A stretch of DNA of 64,000 nucleotides from positions 79,493-143,492 of the forward strand of contig NZ_MQUS01000018.1 of the NCBI RefSeq assembly GCF_001953885.1. Reading direction: 5' to 3'. The notes under the pieces are model-generated. The model saw only the letters and a program-made list of their open reading frames with translations, had not been told where the DNA came from and searched no databases. The stretch comes from Streptomyces sp. IMTB 2501. GTDB taxonomy: Bacteria > Actinomycetota > Actinomycetes > Streptomycetales > Streptomycetaceae. The position numbers and the translations under genes were made by a program. Positions 17,093 to 26,222 of the stretch are shown one piece after another; position 1 is the stretch's first letter, and each line of letters begins with the position of its first letter.

Positions 17093-18136
17093 GTGAATCG
17101 CCTGCGCCGGCCGAGTTGGATGCCGATCGACCCGTACATCGTCCTGCTGCTCGGAACCGTGGGCCTCGCGGCGCTCCTGCCGGCCCGGGGCACCGCCGCC
17201 GGCGTGGCCTCGGGTGCGTCGACGGCCGCGATCGCGTTCCTCTTCTTCCTCTACGGCGCCCGCCTCTCCACCCGTGAGGCGCTGGACGGACTGCGCCACT
17301 GGCGGCTCCACGCCACGGTGCTCGCCTGCACCTTCGTCCTCTTCCCGGTGTTCGGGCTGGCGGCGCGCGGACTGGTGCCGGTGCTGCTGACCCAGCCGCT
17401 CTACCAGGGACTGCTGTTCCTGACGCTGGTGCCGTCGACGATCCAGTCGTCCATCGCCTTCACCTCGATCGCCCGCGGAAACGTCCCGGCGGCGATCTGC
17501 GCGGGCTCCTTCTCCTCCCTCATCGGCATCGTCGTCACCCCGCTGCTGGCGGCCGGACTGCTCGGCAACAGCGGAGGCGGGTTCTCGGCGGACTCACTGG
17601 TCAAGATCGTGCTCCAGCTGCTCGTGCCGTTCCTCGCGGGACAGCTTCTGCGGCGCTGGATCGGTGGCTTCACAGCCCGGCACAAGAAGGTCCTCGGGCT
17701 GGTCGACCGCGGCTCGATCCTGCTGGTCGTCTACACGGCCTTCAGCGAGGGCATGATCCGGGGCATATGGCACCAGGTCAGCCTCGCGCGGCTCGGCGGC
17801 CTGCTCGTCGTCGAGGCCGCCCTGCTCGCCGCGATGCTCGTGCTGACCTGGTACGGCGGCAGGGCGCTGGGCTTCGGCCGGGCGGACCGGATCGCCATCC
17901 AGTTCGCCGGCTCGAAGAAGTCCCTCGCCTCCGGGCTGCCCATGGCCGGTGTCCTGTTCGGCGCCCACGCCGCCCTCGCCGTGCTGCCGCTGATGCTGTT
18001 CCACCAGATGCAGCTGATGGTGTGCGCGGTCATCGCCAGGCGCCGGGCCCGGGACCCGGAGCAGGTCCCGGGTGTGGTCGCCGGTTCAGCCGCTCACATG
18101 GTCGAGGGGCAGCCACAGGACCGTGTCCTTCGATGA
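17093..18136 (+). CDS. Bile acid:sodium symporter-like (SBF) membrane transporter
   Basis: About 347 residues from a GTG (VNRLRRPSWMPIDPY); an upstream ATG at 17012 would add 27 polar residues. There are roughly ten hydrophobic segments, with family blocks LFFLYGARLSTREALDGLRHW, TLVPSTIQSSIAFTSIARGN and FAGSKKSLASGLPMAGVLF, typical of the YfeH/SBF-like branch of the BASS family. It probably imports or exports an organic anion with sodium. The C-terminus overlaps the end of the convergent sialidase gene by about 50 bases. Confidence 0.85.
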   Translation: MNRLRRPSWMPIDPYIVLLLGTVGLAALLPARGTAAGVASGASTAAIAFLFFLYGARLSTREALDGLRHWRLHATVLACTFVLFPVFGLAARGLVPVLLTQPLYQGLLFLTLVPSTIQSSIAFTSIARGNVPAAICAGSFSSLIGIVVTPLLAAGLLGNSGGGFSADSLVKIVLQLLVPFLAGQLLRRWIGGFTARHKKVLGLVDRGSILLVVYTAFSEGMIRGIWHQVSLARLGGLLVVEAALLAAMLVLTWYGGRALGFGRADRIAIQFAGSKKSLASGLPMAGVLFGAHAALAVLPLMLFHQMQLMVCAVIARRRARDPEQVPGVVAGSAAHMVEGQPQDRVLR

Positions 18137-19963
18137 CCGCAGCGCCCTCGGATCCGACAACTCCTCGTCGGTGAGGGCCCGGTCCCACACGTGCACCTCG
18201 TCGATCGCGCCGGTGTAGAAGGCCCTGCTGTCCATGCGCTGACCGATGTGCACGCCGAAGGGGGAGTTGCTGCTGACCGACCCCGGGACGTCGGCGACGG
18301 AAGACTGTGTGCCGTCGACGAACAACGACAGCCTGCTGTCGCCCCTGCGCAGGACCAGGTGATGCCACTGGCCGTCGTTGTATGCGGTATCCGTCCGCAC
18401 GTACGCGGTCTGCGGCGCGGTCGCTCCGTCCCGTACCGTGACCAGCCCCTGGATGCGGTGGTTCGCCGGTTCGCCACGCACCCACACCTGCGGCTGACTG
18501 GCGCCGACGCCGCCCATCCACAGCATCGGCTGCTCACCGCTCGTCGCCGAGTACCGGAACCACAGGGACGCCGTGAAGTCCTTGGTGCCCAGGGGCAGGC
18601 TGTCGCGGTACGGCAGGCGTACGGCGTCGTCGGTGCCGTCGAACCGCAGCGCTCCGCCGAAGACCCCGGCCGTCTCCTTCGCCCCGCCGAGCACCGCGGC
18701 CGGGCGGGCGTGCCGGGCCAGGTCGGGGGTGACGGGGTCGGGGCCGCGGCGCGGGACGAGCCAGTCCTCGGTGAAGCGGGCGAAGCGGATCTCGTCGCGC
18801 GCGTCCACCGCGCCGCCCTCGTAGACCAGGCCCACCGTGTCGCCGTCGACGCGCGCCATGTCCGAGTAGCCGGACCAGTCCGTGGTGACGACCGTGCCGC
18901 GGTCCACGCTGTCCCAGGTGCGGCCGCCGTCGTAGGAGGAGCGGATCATCATCGTCCGCCGGTGGTCGGGGTCGGCGGGGCAGGCCAGCAGCAGACGGTT
19001 GCCGAGGCGAAGCAGCGAACCCTCCACCATCGGGGCGTACAGGTCCGGCAGGTCGTGGAAGGGCGCGGTGAAGCTGGAGCCGCCGTCGCGGCTCACCGCT
19101 TGGGTGCGGTGGCCCAGATCGGTGCCGTCCTGCTCCCGGGCGCTGACCAGGATGGAGCCGTCCTGGCGCTCGGCGAGGGCCAGTTCGGAGGGTTTCTGGC
19201 GGAAGGTGCCGTCGTCGGCGATGGGCCAGGTGTCCTGGGCGCCGATCCGCCAGTGGCCGCCGTGGTCGTCGCTCACGATCAGCGCCGCGTGGTTGGCGGT
19301 TGTCCGGTTGCCGTCCCAGGTCTCGGTGTTGACCCCGAAGACCAGCCGGCCCGCGTAGCGGCCCCGGGTGAGCTGGATGCCGTGTGCCGGCCCGGTCGCG
19401 TACCAGGAGTTCCAGTCGCCGGGCAGGATCTCCGGGCTCAGATCGCGAGGGGCGGACCAGGTCCGGCCGTCGTCGTCGCTGTACTGGATGTGCGGGGTAC
19501 GGTCGCAGGGCACGGAGCAACTGGCGCTGTCGGTCCGGCCCGTGTTGTACGTCTCCGCGAGCCAGACCCGGCCCGTTGCGCGGTCGACGATCGGCGCCGG
19601 ATTGCCGTGGGTGTCGCCGCCGCCGTCGGTGACCACCTGCAGCGGGCCCCAGGTGCGGCCGCCGTCGGTGGAGCGCTTGAGCACGATGTCTGTGTCGGCG
19701 GCGTCCCCGCAGTTGAGGACCCGGCCCTCGGCGAAAGCCAGCAGCGTGCCGTCGGTGGTCTGCACGATCGCCGGGATGCGGACGCACGCGTAGCCGGGAT
19801 CCTGGGAGGCCTTGAACAGGACCTGCTGCTCGAACGCGGGGGAGCCGGTGGAGGGTTGGGCAAGTGCGGGGTGGGTGGCAGCGAGAGGCAGTGCGAACAG
19901 GGCCGCCGCCGAGCAGGCGGCGGCGAGCGCGGTTCTCGGACGGGCGCGAAGACCTGACGGCAT
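18086..19963 (-). CDS. Secreted exo-alpha-sialidase with LamG-like domain
   Basis: 625 residues: signal peptide (1-35, ending ALA); a six-bladed GH33 sialidase (about 40-410); and a concanavalin/LamG-type C-terminal domain (about 430-615, LRFDGTDDAVRLPY, WFRYSATS, HHLVLRRGDSRLSLFVDG). The GH33 R-I-P motif is seen in CVRIPAIV, and Asp-boxes appear as STDGGRTW, SDDDGRTW, SDDHGGHW, SRDGGSSF and YDGGRTW. It would release terminal sialic acid or a similar sugar outside the cell. No sialic acid uptake genes are nearby. Confidence 0.9.
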   Translation of the reverse strand: MPSGLRARPRTALAAACSAAALFALPLAATHPALAQPSTGSPAFEQQVLFKASQDPGYACVRIPAIVQTTDGTLLAFAEGRVLNCGDAADTDIVLKRSTDGGRTWGPLQVVTDGGGDTHGNPAPIVDRATGRVWLAETYNTGRTDSASCSVPCDRTPHIQYSDDDGRTWSAPRDLSPEILPGDWNSWYATGPAHGIQLTRGRYAGRLVFGVNTETWDGNRTTANHAALIVSDDHGGHWRIGAQDTWPIADDGTFRQKPSELALAERQDGSILVSAREQDGTDLGHRTQAVSRDGGSSFTAPFHDLPDLYAPMVEGSLLRLGNRLLLACPADPDHRRTMMIRSSYDGGRTWDSVDRGTVVTTDWSGYSDMARVDGDTVGLVYEGGAVDARDEIRFARFTEDWLVPRRGPDPVTPDLARHARPAAVLGGAKETAGVFGGALRFDGTDDAVRLPYRDSLPLGTKDFTASLWFRYSATSGEQPMLWMGGVGASQPQVWVRGEPANHRIQGLVTVRDGATAPQTAYVRTDTAYNDGQWHHLVLRRGDSRLSLFVDGTQSSVADVPGSVSSNSPFGVHIGQRMDSRAFYTGAIDEVHVWDRALTDEELSDPRALRSSKDTVLWLPLDHVSG

Positions 19964-20095
19964 GGAGGGACCTGCCCTTCATCGGCCGGACATCTGGACA
20001 TCCGGACATCCAATGTCCAACGTGCGCCCCATCGAAGGTAGTTGGGGGCAGACCGTCTCACAAGAAGTGTGCGGCATGCGGCGGGTGTGAACGCC

Positions 20096-21013
20096 CTACG
20101 GGCGCAGCACCACCTTGCCGAGGTTGGCCCGCGTCTCGATCACCTCGTGCGCCTTCGCCGCGTCCTGAAGTGCGAACTCGGCATGGACGGCGGGCTTCAG
20201 GGAGCCCTCGGCGAAGAGCCGCCACAGCTCCTGACGCCACTGCTCGTACAGGTCCGGCCGGCCGCGGGCGATCAGGGCCATCTGGAAACCGATCACCGAC
20301 TTGGCGCCCACCAGCAGGTCGTACGCCTGGAGGGTGCCGCCGCCCGAGCTGTAGGCGACGAGGCGGCCGTGCGGGGCGAGGGCGGCGAGGGCCGGGGTGA
20401 GCAGGTCGCCGCCGACGGCATCCAGGACGCAGTCGACCGGATCTCCCCAACTGCCGTCGGTGTACTGCATGCAGTCGTCCGCGCCCAGTGAGCGTACGAA
20501 GTCCGCCTTCGCCGGGTCGGACACGGCTCCCACCACCCGCCCGGCACCCCGCGCCCGCGCCAGCTGCACGGCGAGGTGGCCGATCCCGCTCGCCGCCGCC
20601 GTGACGAGGACCGCCTCGCCCGGCGCCTGCCGCGCCGCCTCCAGTGCCCCGTACGCCACCAGGCCGCTGCGCACCAGCGCGATCGCGTCCACCGCGTCGG
20701 CGCCGTCCGGTATGGGGGAGGCCATGGCCTCGTGCAGCAGGGCGAAGTCGGCATACCCGTGCCCGAAGCACATTCCCGTCACCCGGTCGCCCGGCCGGAA
20801 GCGGGTCACGCCCTCGCCGGCCGCCACCACCTCGCCGGCGATCTCTCCGCCGAGGGCGATCGGCTCGGCGGCCTCGGTGACCTTGCGGACGACGGGCAGG
20901 GTGACGCCGATCGCCGCGCAGCGCACCAGCAGCTCGCCGGGGCCGGGCTCGGGGGCCGGGACCTCCTCGACGAACAGCGGGCCGCCGGTGGACTCGTACC
21001 GGACACGACGCAT
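20096..21013 (-). CDS. NADPH:quinone oxidoreductase-like MDR protein
   Basis: 305 residues from an ATG preceded by GGAGG. This is the zinc-free quinone-reductase branch of the medium-chain dehydrogenase/reductase superfamily: PGPGELLVRCAAIGV, a GROES-like N-terminal domain with GDRVTGM, and a Rossmann region VLVTAAASGIGHLAVQLARARGA. Expected to reduce quinones or enones with NADPH. Divergent from the MarR regulator across two similar operators, so redox- or drug-responsive control is likely. Confidence 0.9.
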   Translation of the reverse strand: MRRVRYESTGGPLFVEEVPAPEPGPGELLVRCAAIGVTLPVVRKVTEAAEPIALGGEIAGEVVAAGEGVTRFRPGDRVTGMCFGHGYADFALLHEAMASPIPDGADAVDAIALVRSGLVAYGALEAARQAPGEAVLVTAAASGIGHLAVQLARARGAGRVVGAVSDPAKADFVRSLGADDCMQYTDGSWGDPVDCVLDAVGGDLLTPALAALAPHGRLVAYSSGGGTLQAYDLLVGAKSVIGFQMALIARGRPDLYEQWRQELWRLFAEGSLKPAVHAEFALQDAAKAHEVIETRANLGKVVLRP

Positions 21014-21073
21014 CGCACGCACCTCCAAGGCCGGGCGCGGCCCGGCGCATCGATCGCCGGGGCACCCAAGAAG

Positions 21074-21121
21074 TCGTTGGGAGTCCCAACGATAGCGAAA
21101 ATTCGTTGGAGGGTCCAATGA
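21074..21121. promoter_or_regulatory. Two MarR-type operators
   Basis: TCGTTGGGAGTCCCAACGA (21074-21092) and TCGTTGGAGGGTCCAATGA (21103-21121) are two imperfect palindromes sharing the TCGTTGG half-site. Their centres are 29 bases apart, between the divergent MDR and marR genes, which is the usual arrangement for autoregulated MarR operators. Confidence 0.75.
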
Positions 21122-21141
21122 TTATCGGATAGGCTGCCGGC

Positions 21142-21582
21142 ATGGCCGACGAAGCGCCCCTGACCGCGATCCGCTCCCTGCCGAGCTGGCTCCTCGGCCG
21201 TGCCGCCGCCCGGGGGCGCGGTCTGGTCGCCGACGCCCTCGCGGCCGAGGGGCAGAAGATGTGGCACCACGTCGTCCTCTCCGCCGTCCGCGACCTCCAG
21301 CCCGTCGCCCAGGCCGACCTCGGCCGCGGCGTCGGCCTCGACCCCAAGGACCTGGTCGGCGTGCTCAACGACCTGCAGTCCGCCGGCCACGTCCTGCGTG
21401 CCCCCGACCCCCGGGACCGGCGCAAGAACGCCGTGACCCTCACCGACGAAGGAGCCCGCCTCCTCACGCGCTGCGAGAAGGCGGCCCGCGAGGCCAACGA
21501 CGAGCTGCTCGCCCCGCTGTCGGCCGCCGAACGCGATCAGTTCATGGGCCTGTTGATCCGGATTTCCGGCACGGACGGCTGA
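21142..21582 (+). CDS. MarR-family transcriptional regulator
   Basis: 146 residues, normal for MarR. The winged-helix core is LQPVAQADLGRGVGLDPKDLVGVLNDLQSAGHV followed by the wing RAPDPRDRRKNAVTLTDEG. Likely represses itself and the divergent quinone oxidoreductase through the two palindromes immediately upstream. The ligand is unknown; family members sense phenolics or oxidants. Confidence 0.92.
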   Translation: MADEAPLTAIRSLPSWLLGRAAARGRGLVADALAAEGQKMWHHVVLSAVRDLQPVAQADLGRGVGLDPKDLVGVLNDLQSAGHVLRAPDPRDRRKNAVTLTDEGARLLTRCEKAAREANDELLAPLSAAERDQFMGLLIRISGTDG

Positions 21583-21601
21583 CGGCGGCTAACGTTCCGT
21601 C

Positions 21602-22129
21602 ATGACCGCAGCTCCCGCGCTCGATCCGCAGCGCACCGCCCTGATCCTCGTCGATCTCATGGAACGCATCGTCGCGCTGCCGCTGGAACCCCGCAAAGGC
21701 ACCGAAGTACTGGACACCGCCGAGGTGTTGGCGGGCACCTTCCGCGCCGCCGGAGCGCCCGTCGTCCTCGTCCGGGTCGAACGCCCCTCGACCGCCGAAC
21801 AGCCGCCCGGCAGCGGACTCGTGCCGGGCCTCGCCGCCGACGGCGACCTGGAGGTGGTCAAGCGCACCATCGGCGCCTTCCAGGGCACCGGCCTGGACGA
21901 GCGGCTGCGCGAACGCGGCGTCACCACCCTGGTGTTCGGCGGCATCGCCACCAATCTCGGCGTCGAGTCCACCGCCCGCGCCGCCGCCGACCTCGGCTAC
22001 GGCCTCGTCTTCGCCGAGGACGCCATGGCCGCCTTCACCGCCGCCGAGCACGAGGCGTCCGTCCGGCTCGACTTCCCCCGCCTCGGCACCGTCGTGACCG
22101 CCGCCGAGGTACGCCTCGCCGCAGCCTGA
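21602..22129 (+). CDS. Isochorismatase-fold hydrolase lacking the usual cysteine
   Basis: 175 residues of the cysteine-hydrolase/isochorismatase superfamily. The Asp is in ILVDLMER and the Lys in VVKRTIGAF, but the nucleophile position (usually T-N-x-C-V-E) reads IATNLGVESTARAA, with Gly in place of Cys. Isochorismatases such as PhzD also carry Gly there, so the protein may act on a vinyl ether rather than an amide. It starts 19 bases after marR and is probably cotranscribed. Confidence 0.85.
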   Translation: MTAAPALDPQRTALILVDLMERIVALPLEPRKGTEVLDTAEVLAGTFRAAGAPVVLVRVERPSTAEQPPGSGLVPGLAADGDLEVVKRTIGAFQGTGLDERLRERGVTTLVFGGIATNLGVESTARAAADLGYGLVFAEDAMAAFTAAEHEASVRLDFPRLGTVVTAAEVRLAAA

Positions 22130-22133
22130 CCCA

Positions 22134-22853
22134 TCAGACCAGCGTGCCGCCCCCGTCCACGACCACCACCGACCCGGTGCTGTAGCCCCCACGCATCAGA
22201 TACAGGTACGCCTCCGCCACATCCGCCGGCTCGCCGACCCGCCCCACCGGCAGCGACTCGGCGGACGACCGGAACAGACACTCCCGGTCCGCCTCCGGCA
22301 GCTCCCGCCACAGCTCGGTGCGCACCACCCCGGGCGAAACCGCGTTGACCCGCACCGGTGCCAGCTCCACGGCCAGCGCCCGGGCCAGCGACTCCATCGC
22401 CCCGCACAGTGCCGACGCGGCGCTCGATCCGGGCATCGGCCGGCGCCCCGCCGTCCCCGTGGTCAGCACCACCGACCCACCCGGACGGATCGACCCGGCG
22501 CCGTACTTGACCGCCGTGTACGCACCCCACAGCCGGGTGTCCATGAATTGCCGTGCCCGGACGACATCCGCCCTGGCCAGCGGTTCCAGCAGCAGCGACT
22601 CACCCGCTGTGTAGACGAGGTGGTCGAAGGCGCCGGCCCCCGTGAAGAAGCCGCGCACCGCGTCCTCGTCCGTGGCGTCCAGCAGCTGCCCCTCGGCGCC
22701 GTCGCCCAGCAGCTTCAGTGCCGCGTCCACGCTCTCCTGCCGGCGCGAGGCGACCACCACCCCGGCGCCCTCCCGCGCCGCGCCCTCGGCGACCGCGAGT
22801 CCGATACCCGACGTGCCCCCGATGACGACGATCCGCTGTCCTTGCAGGCTCAT
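22134..22853 (-). CDS. Atypical short-chain dehydrogenase (SDR)
   Basis: 239 residues. The cofactor motif GGTSGIGLAVAEGAAREG and a C-terminal STGSVVVVDGGGTLV place it in the classical SDR fold. The Y-x-x-x-K catalytic pair is absent: the aligned stretch reads ASALCGAMESLARALAVEL, with Ala and Cys at the Tyr and Lys positions. It may be a non-canonical or non-catalytic SDR. Divergent from the LysR gene that follows, which probably regulates it. Convergent with the isochorismatase-like gene with only 4 bases between. Confidence 0.88.
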   Translation of the reverse strand: MSLQGQRIVVIGGTSGIGLAVAEGAAREGAGVVVASRRQESVDAALKLLGDGAEGQLLDATDEDAVRGFFTGAGAFDHLVYTAGESLLLEPLARADVVRARQFMDTRLWGAYTAVKYGAGSIRPGGSVVLTTGTAGRRPMPGSSAASALCGAMESLARALAVELAPVRVNAVSPGVVRTELWRELPEADRECLFRSSAESLPVGRVGEPADVAEAYLYLMRGGYSTGSVVVVDGGGTLV

Positions 22854-23002
22854 ACGGTGCCCCTTTCCTGGCTGCCCGGCGGGAGGTCCTGGTCGCCCGC
22901 CGGGATCCAGCCTGCGACGGCCCCCGGCCGGCCGTCCAAGACCTCTTCCAGCTGTGGCGATACCCTGAAGGCATCGCCATCGGTACGACGGAAAGGGCGG
23001 CC

Positions 23003-23830
23003 ATGGACCTGGACCTGGATCTGGATCTGCGGAAGGTCCGCTACTTCGTGGCCGTCGCCGAGCTGCTGCACTTCGGCCGTGCCGCCGAGCGACTGCACAT
23101 CGCCCAACCTGTGCTGAGCCGTCAGATCCGGGCGCTGGAGAAGGACTTGGGTGCCGAACTGTTCCTCCGGGACAGCCATGGCGTGACGTTGACCGATGCG
23201 GGAAGTCAACTCCTCGACGACGCACAGCAGTTGCTCGCCATCGCTCGGGGCGCGCGACGCCGTGTGCAGCGGGCCGCGCACGGGCACCGGCGGCTTCTGG
23301 TCGGCTTCCGCGCCGGTGTCGTCGTCACCCATGCCCTGCGCGCCTTCGCGGCGGCGCACCCGGACGTGGAGACCAACGCCCGCCGGGTCGAGTGGGACGA
23401 TCAGGAGCGGCTGATCCTCGACGGGACCGTCGACATCGCGTACGTACGGCGACCGGTCCGCGAGGACGGGCTCGAACTGCGTCCCCTGTACAGCGAGACC
23501 CGCGTGGCAATGCTCCCGGACGGCCACCGGCTCGCCGGTAAGCCGGAGCTGTCGCTGGCCGACCTCGACGGGGAGAGATGGCTCAGATACGCGGATCCGC
23601 TGCCCGGCGACCTGCCGATCCGCACCATCGAGGAGAAGTTCGAATGCGTGGCCGCGGGCACCGGCATCACGCTGGTGCCACGCTCGGTCGCCGAGCAGTA
23701 CTTCCGCCCGGACATCAGTTACGTGCCGGTCGCCGACGCAGAACCCGACCAGGTGCTGCTGGCCTGGGCGGCGGGCCGCCGCTCCCCCCTGATCACGGCG
23801 TTCGCCGAAGCGGCGCAGTCCCTCGGCTGA
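23003..23830 (+). CDS. LysR-family transcriptional regulator
   Basis: 275 residues. The HTH is VRYFVAVAELLHFGRAAERLHIAQPVLSRQIRALEKDLG, and the effector domain starts near 90 (GHRRLLVGFRAGVVV). The N-terminus carries a run of alternating Asp and Leu (MDLDLDLDLDLRK), a small in-frame hexanucleotide repeat (GACCTG/GATCTG). Divergent from the SDR gene across about 150 bases, its likely target. Confidence 0.9.
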   Translation: MDLDLDLDLRKVRYFVAVAELLHFGRAAERLHIAQPVLSRQIRALEKDLGAELFLRDSHGVTLTDAGSQLLDDAQQLLAIARGARRRVQRAAHGHRRLLVGFRAGVVVTHALRAFAAAHPDVETNARRVEWDDQERLILDGTVDIAYVRRPVREDGLELRPLYSETRVAMLPDGHRLAGKPELSLADLDGERWLRYADPLPGDLPIRTIEEKFECVAAGTGITLVPRSVAEQYFRPDISYVPVADAEPDQVLLAWAAGRRSPLITAFAEAAQSLG

Positions 23831-23880
23831 GGCGGGGCCCGGCGGCGCAGGGGGCGCTCCCCGCCGGCCGGGGCCCCGCC
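23831..23880. terminator. Bidirectional stem-loop terminator
   Basis: GGCGGGGCCC (23831-23840) and GGGCCCCGCC (23871-23880) are exact 10-bp inverted arms, with further complementary GC-rich sequence inside. It sits between the convergent LysR and fdhD genes. Confidence 0.7.
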
Positions 23881-23901
23881 GCCGTGCCGCGGGGAGGCGT
23901 C

Positions 23902-24750
23902 TCAGCCCTGGGCGGCCGCCTCTCGCAGGGCGATGCGGTCCTCACCCGCGTACACGTTCATCGAGCTGCCCCGCAGGAAGCCCACCAGGGTCAGACCCGT
24001 CTCCGCGGCCAGATCCACCGCCAGCGACGACGGCGCCGACACGGCCGCCAGCACCGGGATGCCCGCCATCACCGCCTTCTGTGCCAGCTCGAACGAGGCC
24101 CGCCCGGAGACCAGGAGGATCGTCCGCGACAGCGGCAGCTCGCCGTTCTGCAGCGCCCGTCCGACCAGTTTGTCGACCGCGTTGTGCCGGCCGACGTCCT
24201 CCCGTATGTCCAGCAGTTCGCCGTCCTCGGTGAACAGGGCCGCCGCGTGCAGGCCCCCGGTCCGGTCGAACACCCGCTGGGCCGCCCGCAGCCGGTCGGG
24301 GAGGCTCGCCAGCAGCTCCGGGGTGACCCGGACCGGGGGAGTGTCGGCGATCGGGAAGCGCGCCGTCGTCCGCACGGCGTCCAGACTGGCCTTGCCGCAC
24401 AGGCCGCACGAGGAGGACGTGTAGACGTTCCGCTCCAGGGTGAAGTCCGGCAGCGTGACGCCCGGCGTGGTCTTCACGTCGACCACGTTGTACGTGTTCG
24501 ACCCGTCCGTGGTCGCCCCCGCGCAGTAGACGATGTTCTGCAGATCGTATGCAGCAGCCAGTACACCCTCGCTCACCAGAAACCCGGCCGCCAGCGCGAA
24601 GTCGTCGCCCGGGGTGCGCATGGTGATCGCGAGCGGCTTGCCGTTCAGCCGGATCTCCAGGGGTTCCTCGGCGACGAGTGTGTCCGGCCGGGTGGAGAGC
24701 GCCCCGTCGCGGATGCGGAGGACCTTGCGTCGTTCCGTGACTCGTCCCAT
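23902..24750 (-). CDS. fdhD: Formate dehydrogenase sulfurtransferase FdhD
   Basis: 282 residues. FdhD passes sulfur from IscS to the molybdenum cofactor of formate dehydrogenase. Seen here: RLNGKPLAITMRTPGDDFALAAGFLVSEG, NVVDVKT, the persulfide loop with two cysteines SSSCGLCGKASLD, DVGRHNAVDKLVGRAL and the C-terminal EDRIALREAA. It follows the NuoEF-type gene by 7 bases, the common Streptomyces FDH arrangement. No intact catalytic FDH subunit lies in this window, so its client may be elsewhere. Confidence 0.95.
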   Translation of the reverse strand: MGRVTERRKVLRIRDGALSTRPDTLVAEEPLEIRLNGKPLAITMRTPGDDFALAAGFLVSEGVLAAAYDLQNIVYCAGATTDGSNTYNVVDVKTTPGVTLPDFTLERNVYTSSSCGLCGKASLDAVRTTARFPIADTPPVRVTPELLASLPDRLRAAQRVFDRTGGLHAAALFTEDGELLDIREDVGRHNAVDKLVGRALQNGELPLSRTILLVSGRASFELAQKAVMAGIPVLAAVSAPSSLAVDLAAETGLTLVGFLRGSSMNVYAGEDRIALREAAAQG

Positions 24751-24757
24751 GTCCTGA

Positions 24758-26218
24758 TCAGCCCCGGTTCTGTACGTGCTGGTAGCCGAAACGGCCCTTG
24801 ATGCAGAGATTGCCGTGGGTCACCGGATTGTCGTGCGGAGAGGTGACCTTCACGATCTCATTGTCCTGCACATGGAGCGTGAGGGTGCAGCCCACTCCGC
24901 AGTACGCGCACACCGTGGCCGTCTGCGTCTGCCGCGACTCGTCGTACGCCGGGGCACCCATGGTCAGGATCGGCAGGACGTTGACCAGCGTCTCCACGTT
25001 GTTCTCGACCGTCGGCCTGCCGAACAGCCCCTTCTCCACGGGGAACGGCGGCTTCGAGCGCGGCTCGCCCCGGTACCCCTCGATGGAGTTGAACAGGGCC
25101 GTCTCCTCCCCGCAGATGTACGCCCCCGCGCCCCGCCGGATCTCGATGTCGAAGGCGTAGCCCTGACTGAGGATGTCGTCGCCCTGCAGACCGCGGACGC
25201 GCGCCTGGTCGACTGCGTGCTGCATACGTTGCACCGCTCGCGGATATTCGCCGCGGATGTAGAGGAAGCCCCGGTGCGCGCCGATCGCATATGCCGCGAC
25301 GGTCATCGCCTCGACCAGTGCGTGCGGGTCGCCCTCCATGATCACGCGGTCCTTGAAGGTGCCCGGCTCGGATTCGTCGGCGTTGCAGACGAGGTGGTGC
25401 GGGTGGTCGGGCCGGGACGCCGTGGCCTGCCACTTGCGGCTGGCGGGGAAGGCGGCGCCACCGCGCCCCACCAGACCGGAGTCGCCGACCTCGCGGATGA
25501 CTCCGGCGGGCCCGAGCGCGAAGGCCCGGCGCAGCGCGGTGTAGCCGCCGTGCGCGCGGTAGTCGTCCAGCGAGGCCGGGTCGACGACACCCACCCGCCG
25601 CAGCAGGACGAGGTCCTCCTGGCCCGCCTGGGGCACCGCCACGGCCGCCGGGGGCTCCTCGGGCGCGGAGCCGGGCGCGTCGGCCGCGCGCAGGGCGCCA
25701 TCCACGGTCGCCGGCGCCGCCACCGCCGTACGCACCGGATCGCCCGCCCGGATCGCGAGGGCCGCAGGGGCGCGTGCGCACAGGCCGAGGCAGGGACTGC
25801 GCTGGACACCGACCCCACTGCCGAGTCGCTCCGCCCCACCGGCGCACAGGTCGTCGGCTCCGGCCGCCGCGCACGCCAGGTCGGTGCAGACGTGCAGCAC
25901 GGTCGCCGGGCGGGGCTCGACCGAGAACAGCGCGTAGAAGGTGGCAACCCCGTACGCCTCGGCCGGCGGCACGGTAAGCCGGCGGCACAGGTAGTCGAGG
26001 GCGCCCTCGCTGATCCAGCCGATCCGGTCGTTGATCGCGTGCAGCCCCGGCAACAACAGGTCGCGGCGGTCCCGGGCCGCACGGCCGCCGCGCGCCCACC
26101 GCAGGTCCGCATCGCTGCGGCCGGCACCCTCCCAGGAGGACTCCGGCGGGCCCAACAGGGCGTCCACGGCGGCCCGTTCCTCATCCGTCGGTTCGCTGTC
26201 GCCGAAGTGCAGGTCCAC
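24758..26218 (-). pseudogene. NuoE-NuoF fused to a formate dehydrogenase 2Fe-2S subunit tail (deletion chimera)
   Basis: 486 residues in one frame. Residues 1-150 are NuoE-like (thioredoxin-fold 2Fe-2S, CTDLAC, CLGLC). Residues about 195-425 are NuoF-like (FMN site GRGGAAFPASRKW, CNADESEPGTFKDR, AGAYICGEETALFNSIEG). At about residue 425, after LPILTMGAPAY, the sequence switches to WDEARQTQ-like TATVCAYCGVGC and ends CIKGRFGYQHVQNRG, which is the C-terminus of the separate 2Fe-2S subunit in Streptomyces FDH loci. The NuoF 4Fe-4S cysteines are missing. I read this as an in-frame deletion of several hundred codons; it could still be expressed but is unlikely to work as a diaphorase. Confidence 0.8.
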
Positions 26219-26222
26219 CAGA

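Noticed and set aside
20042..20491. Plus-strand frame of 149 residues before the MDR gene end
   Set aside because: Antisense to the quinone oxidoreductase C-terminus, which has clear family motifs.
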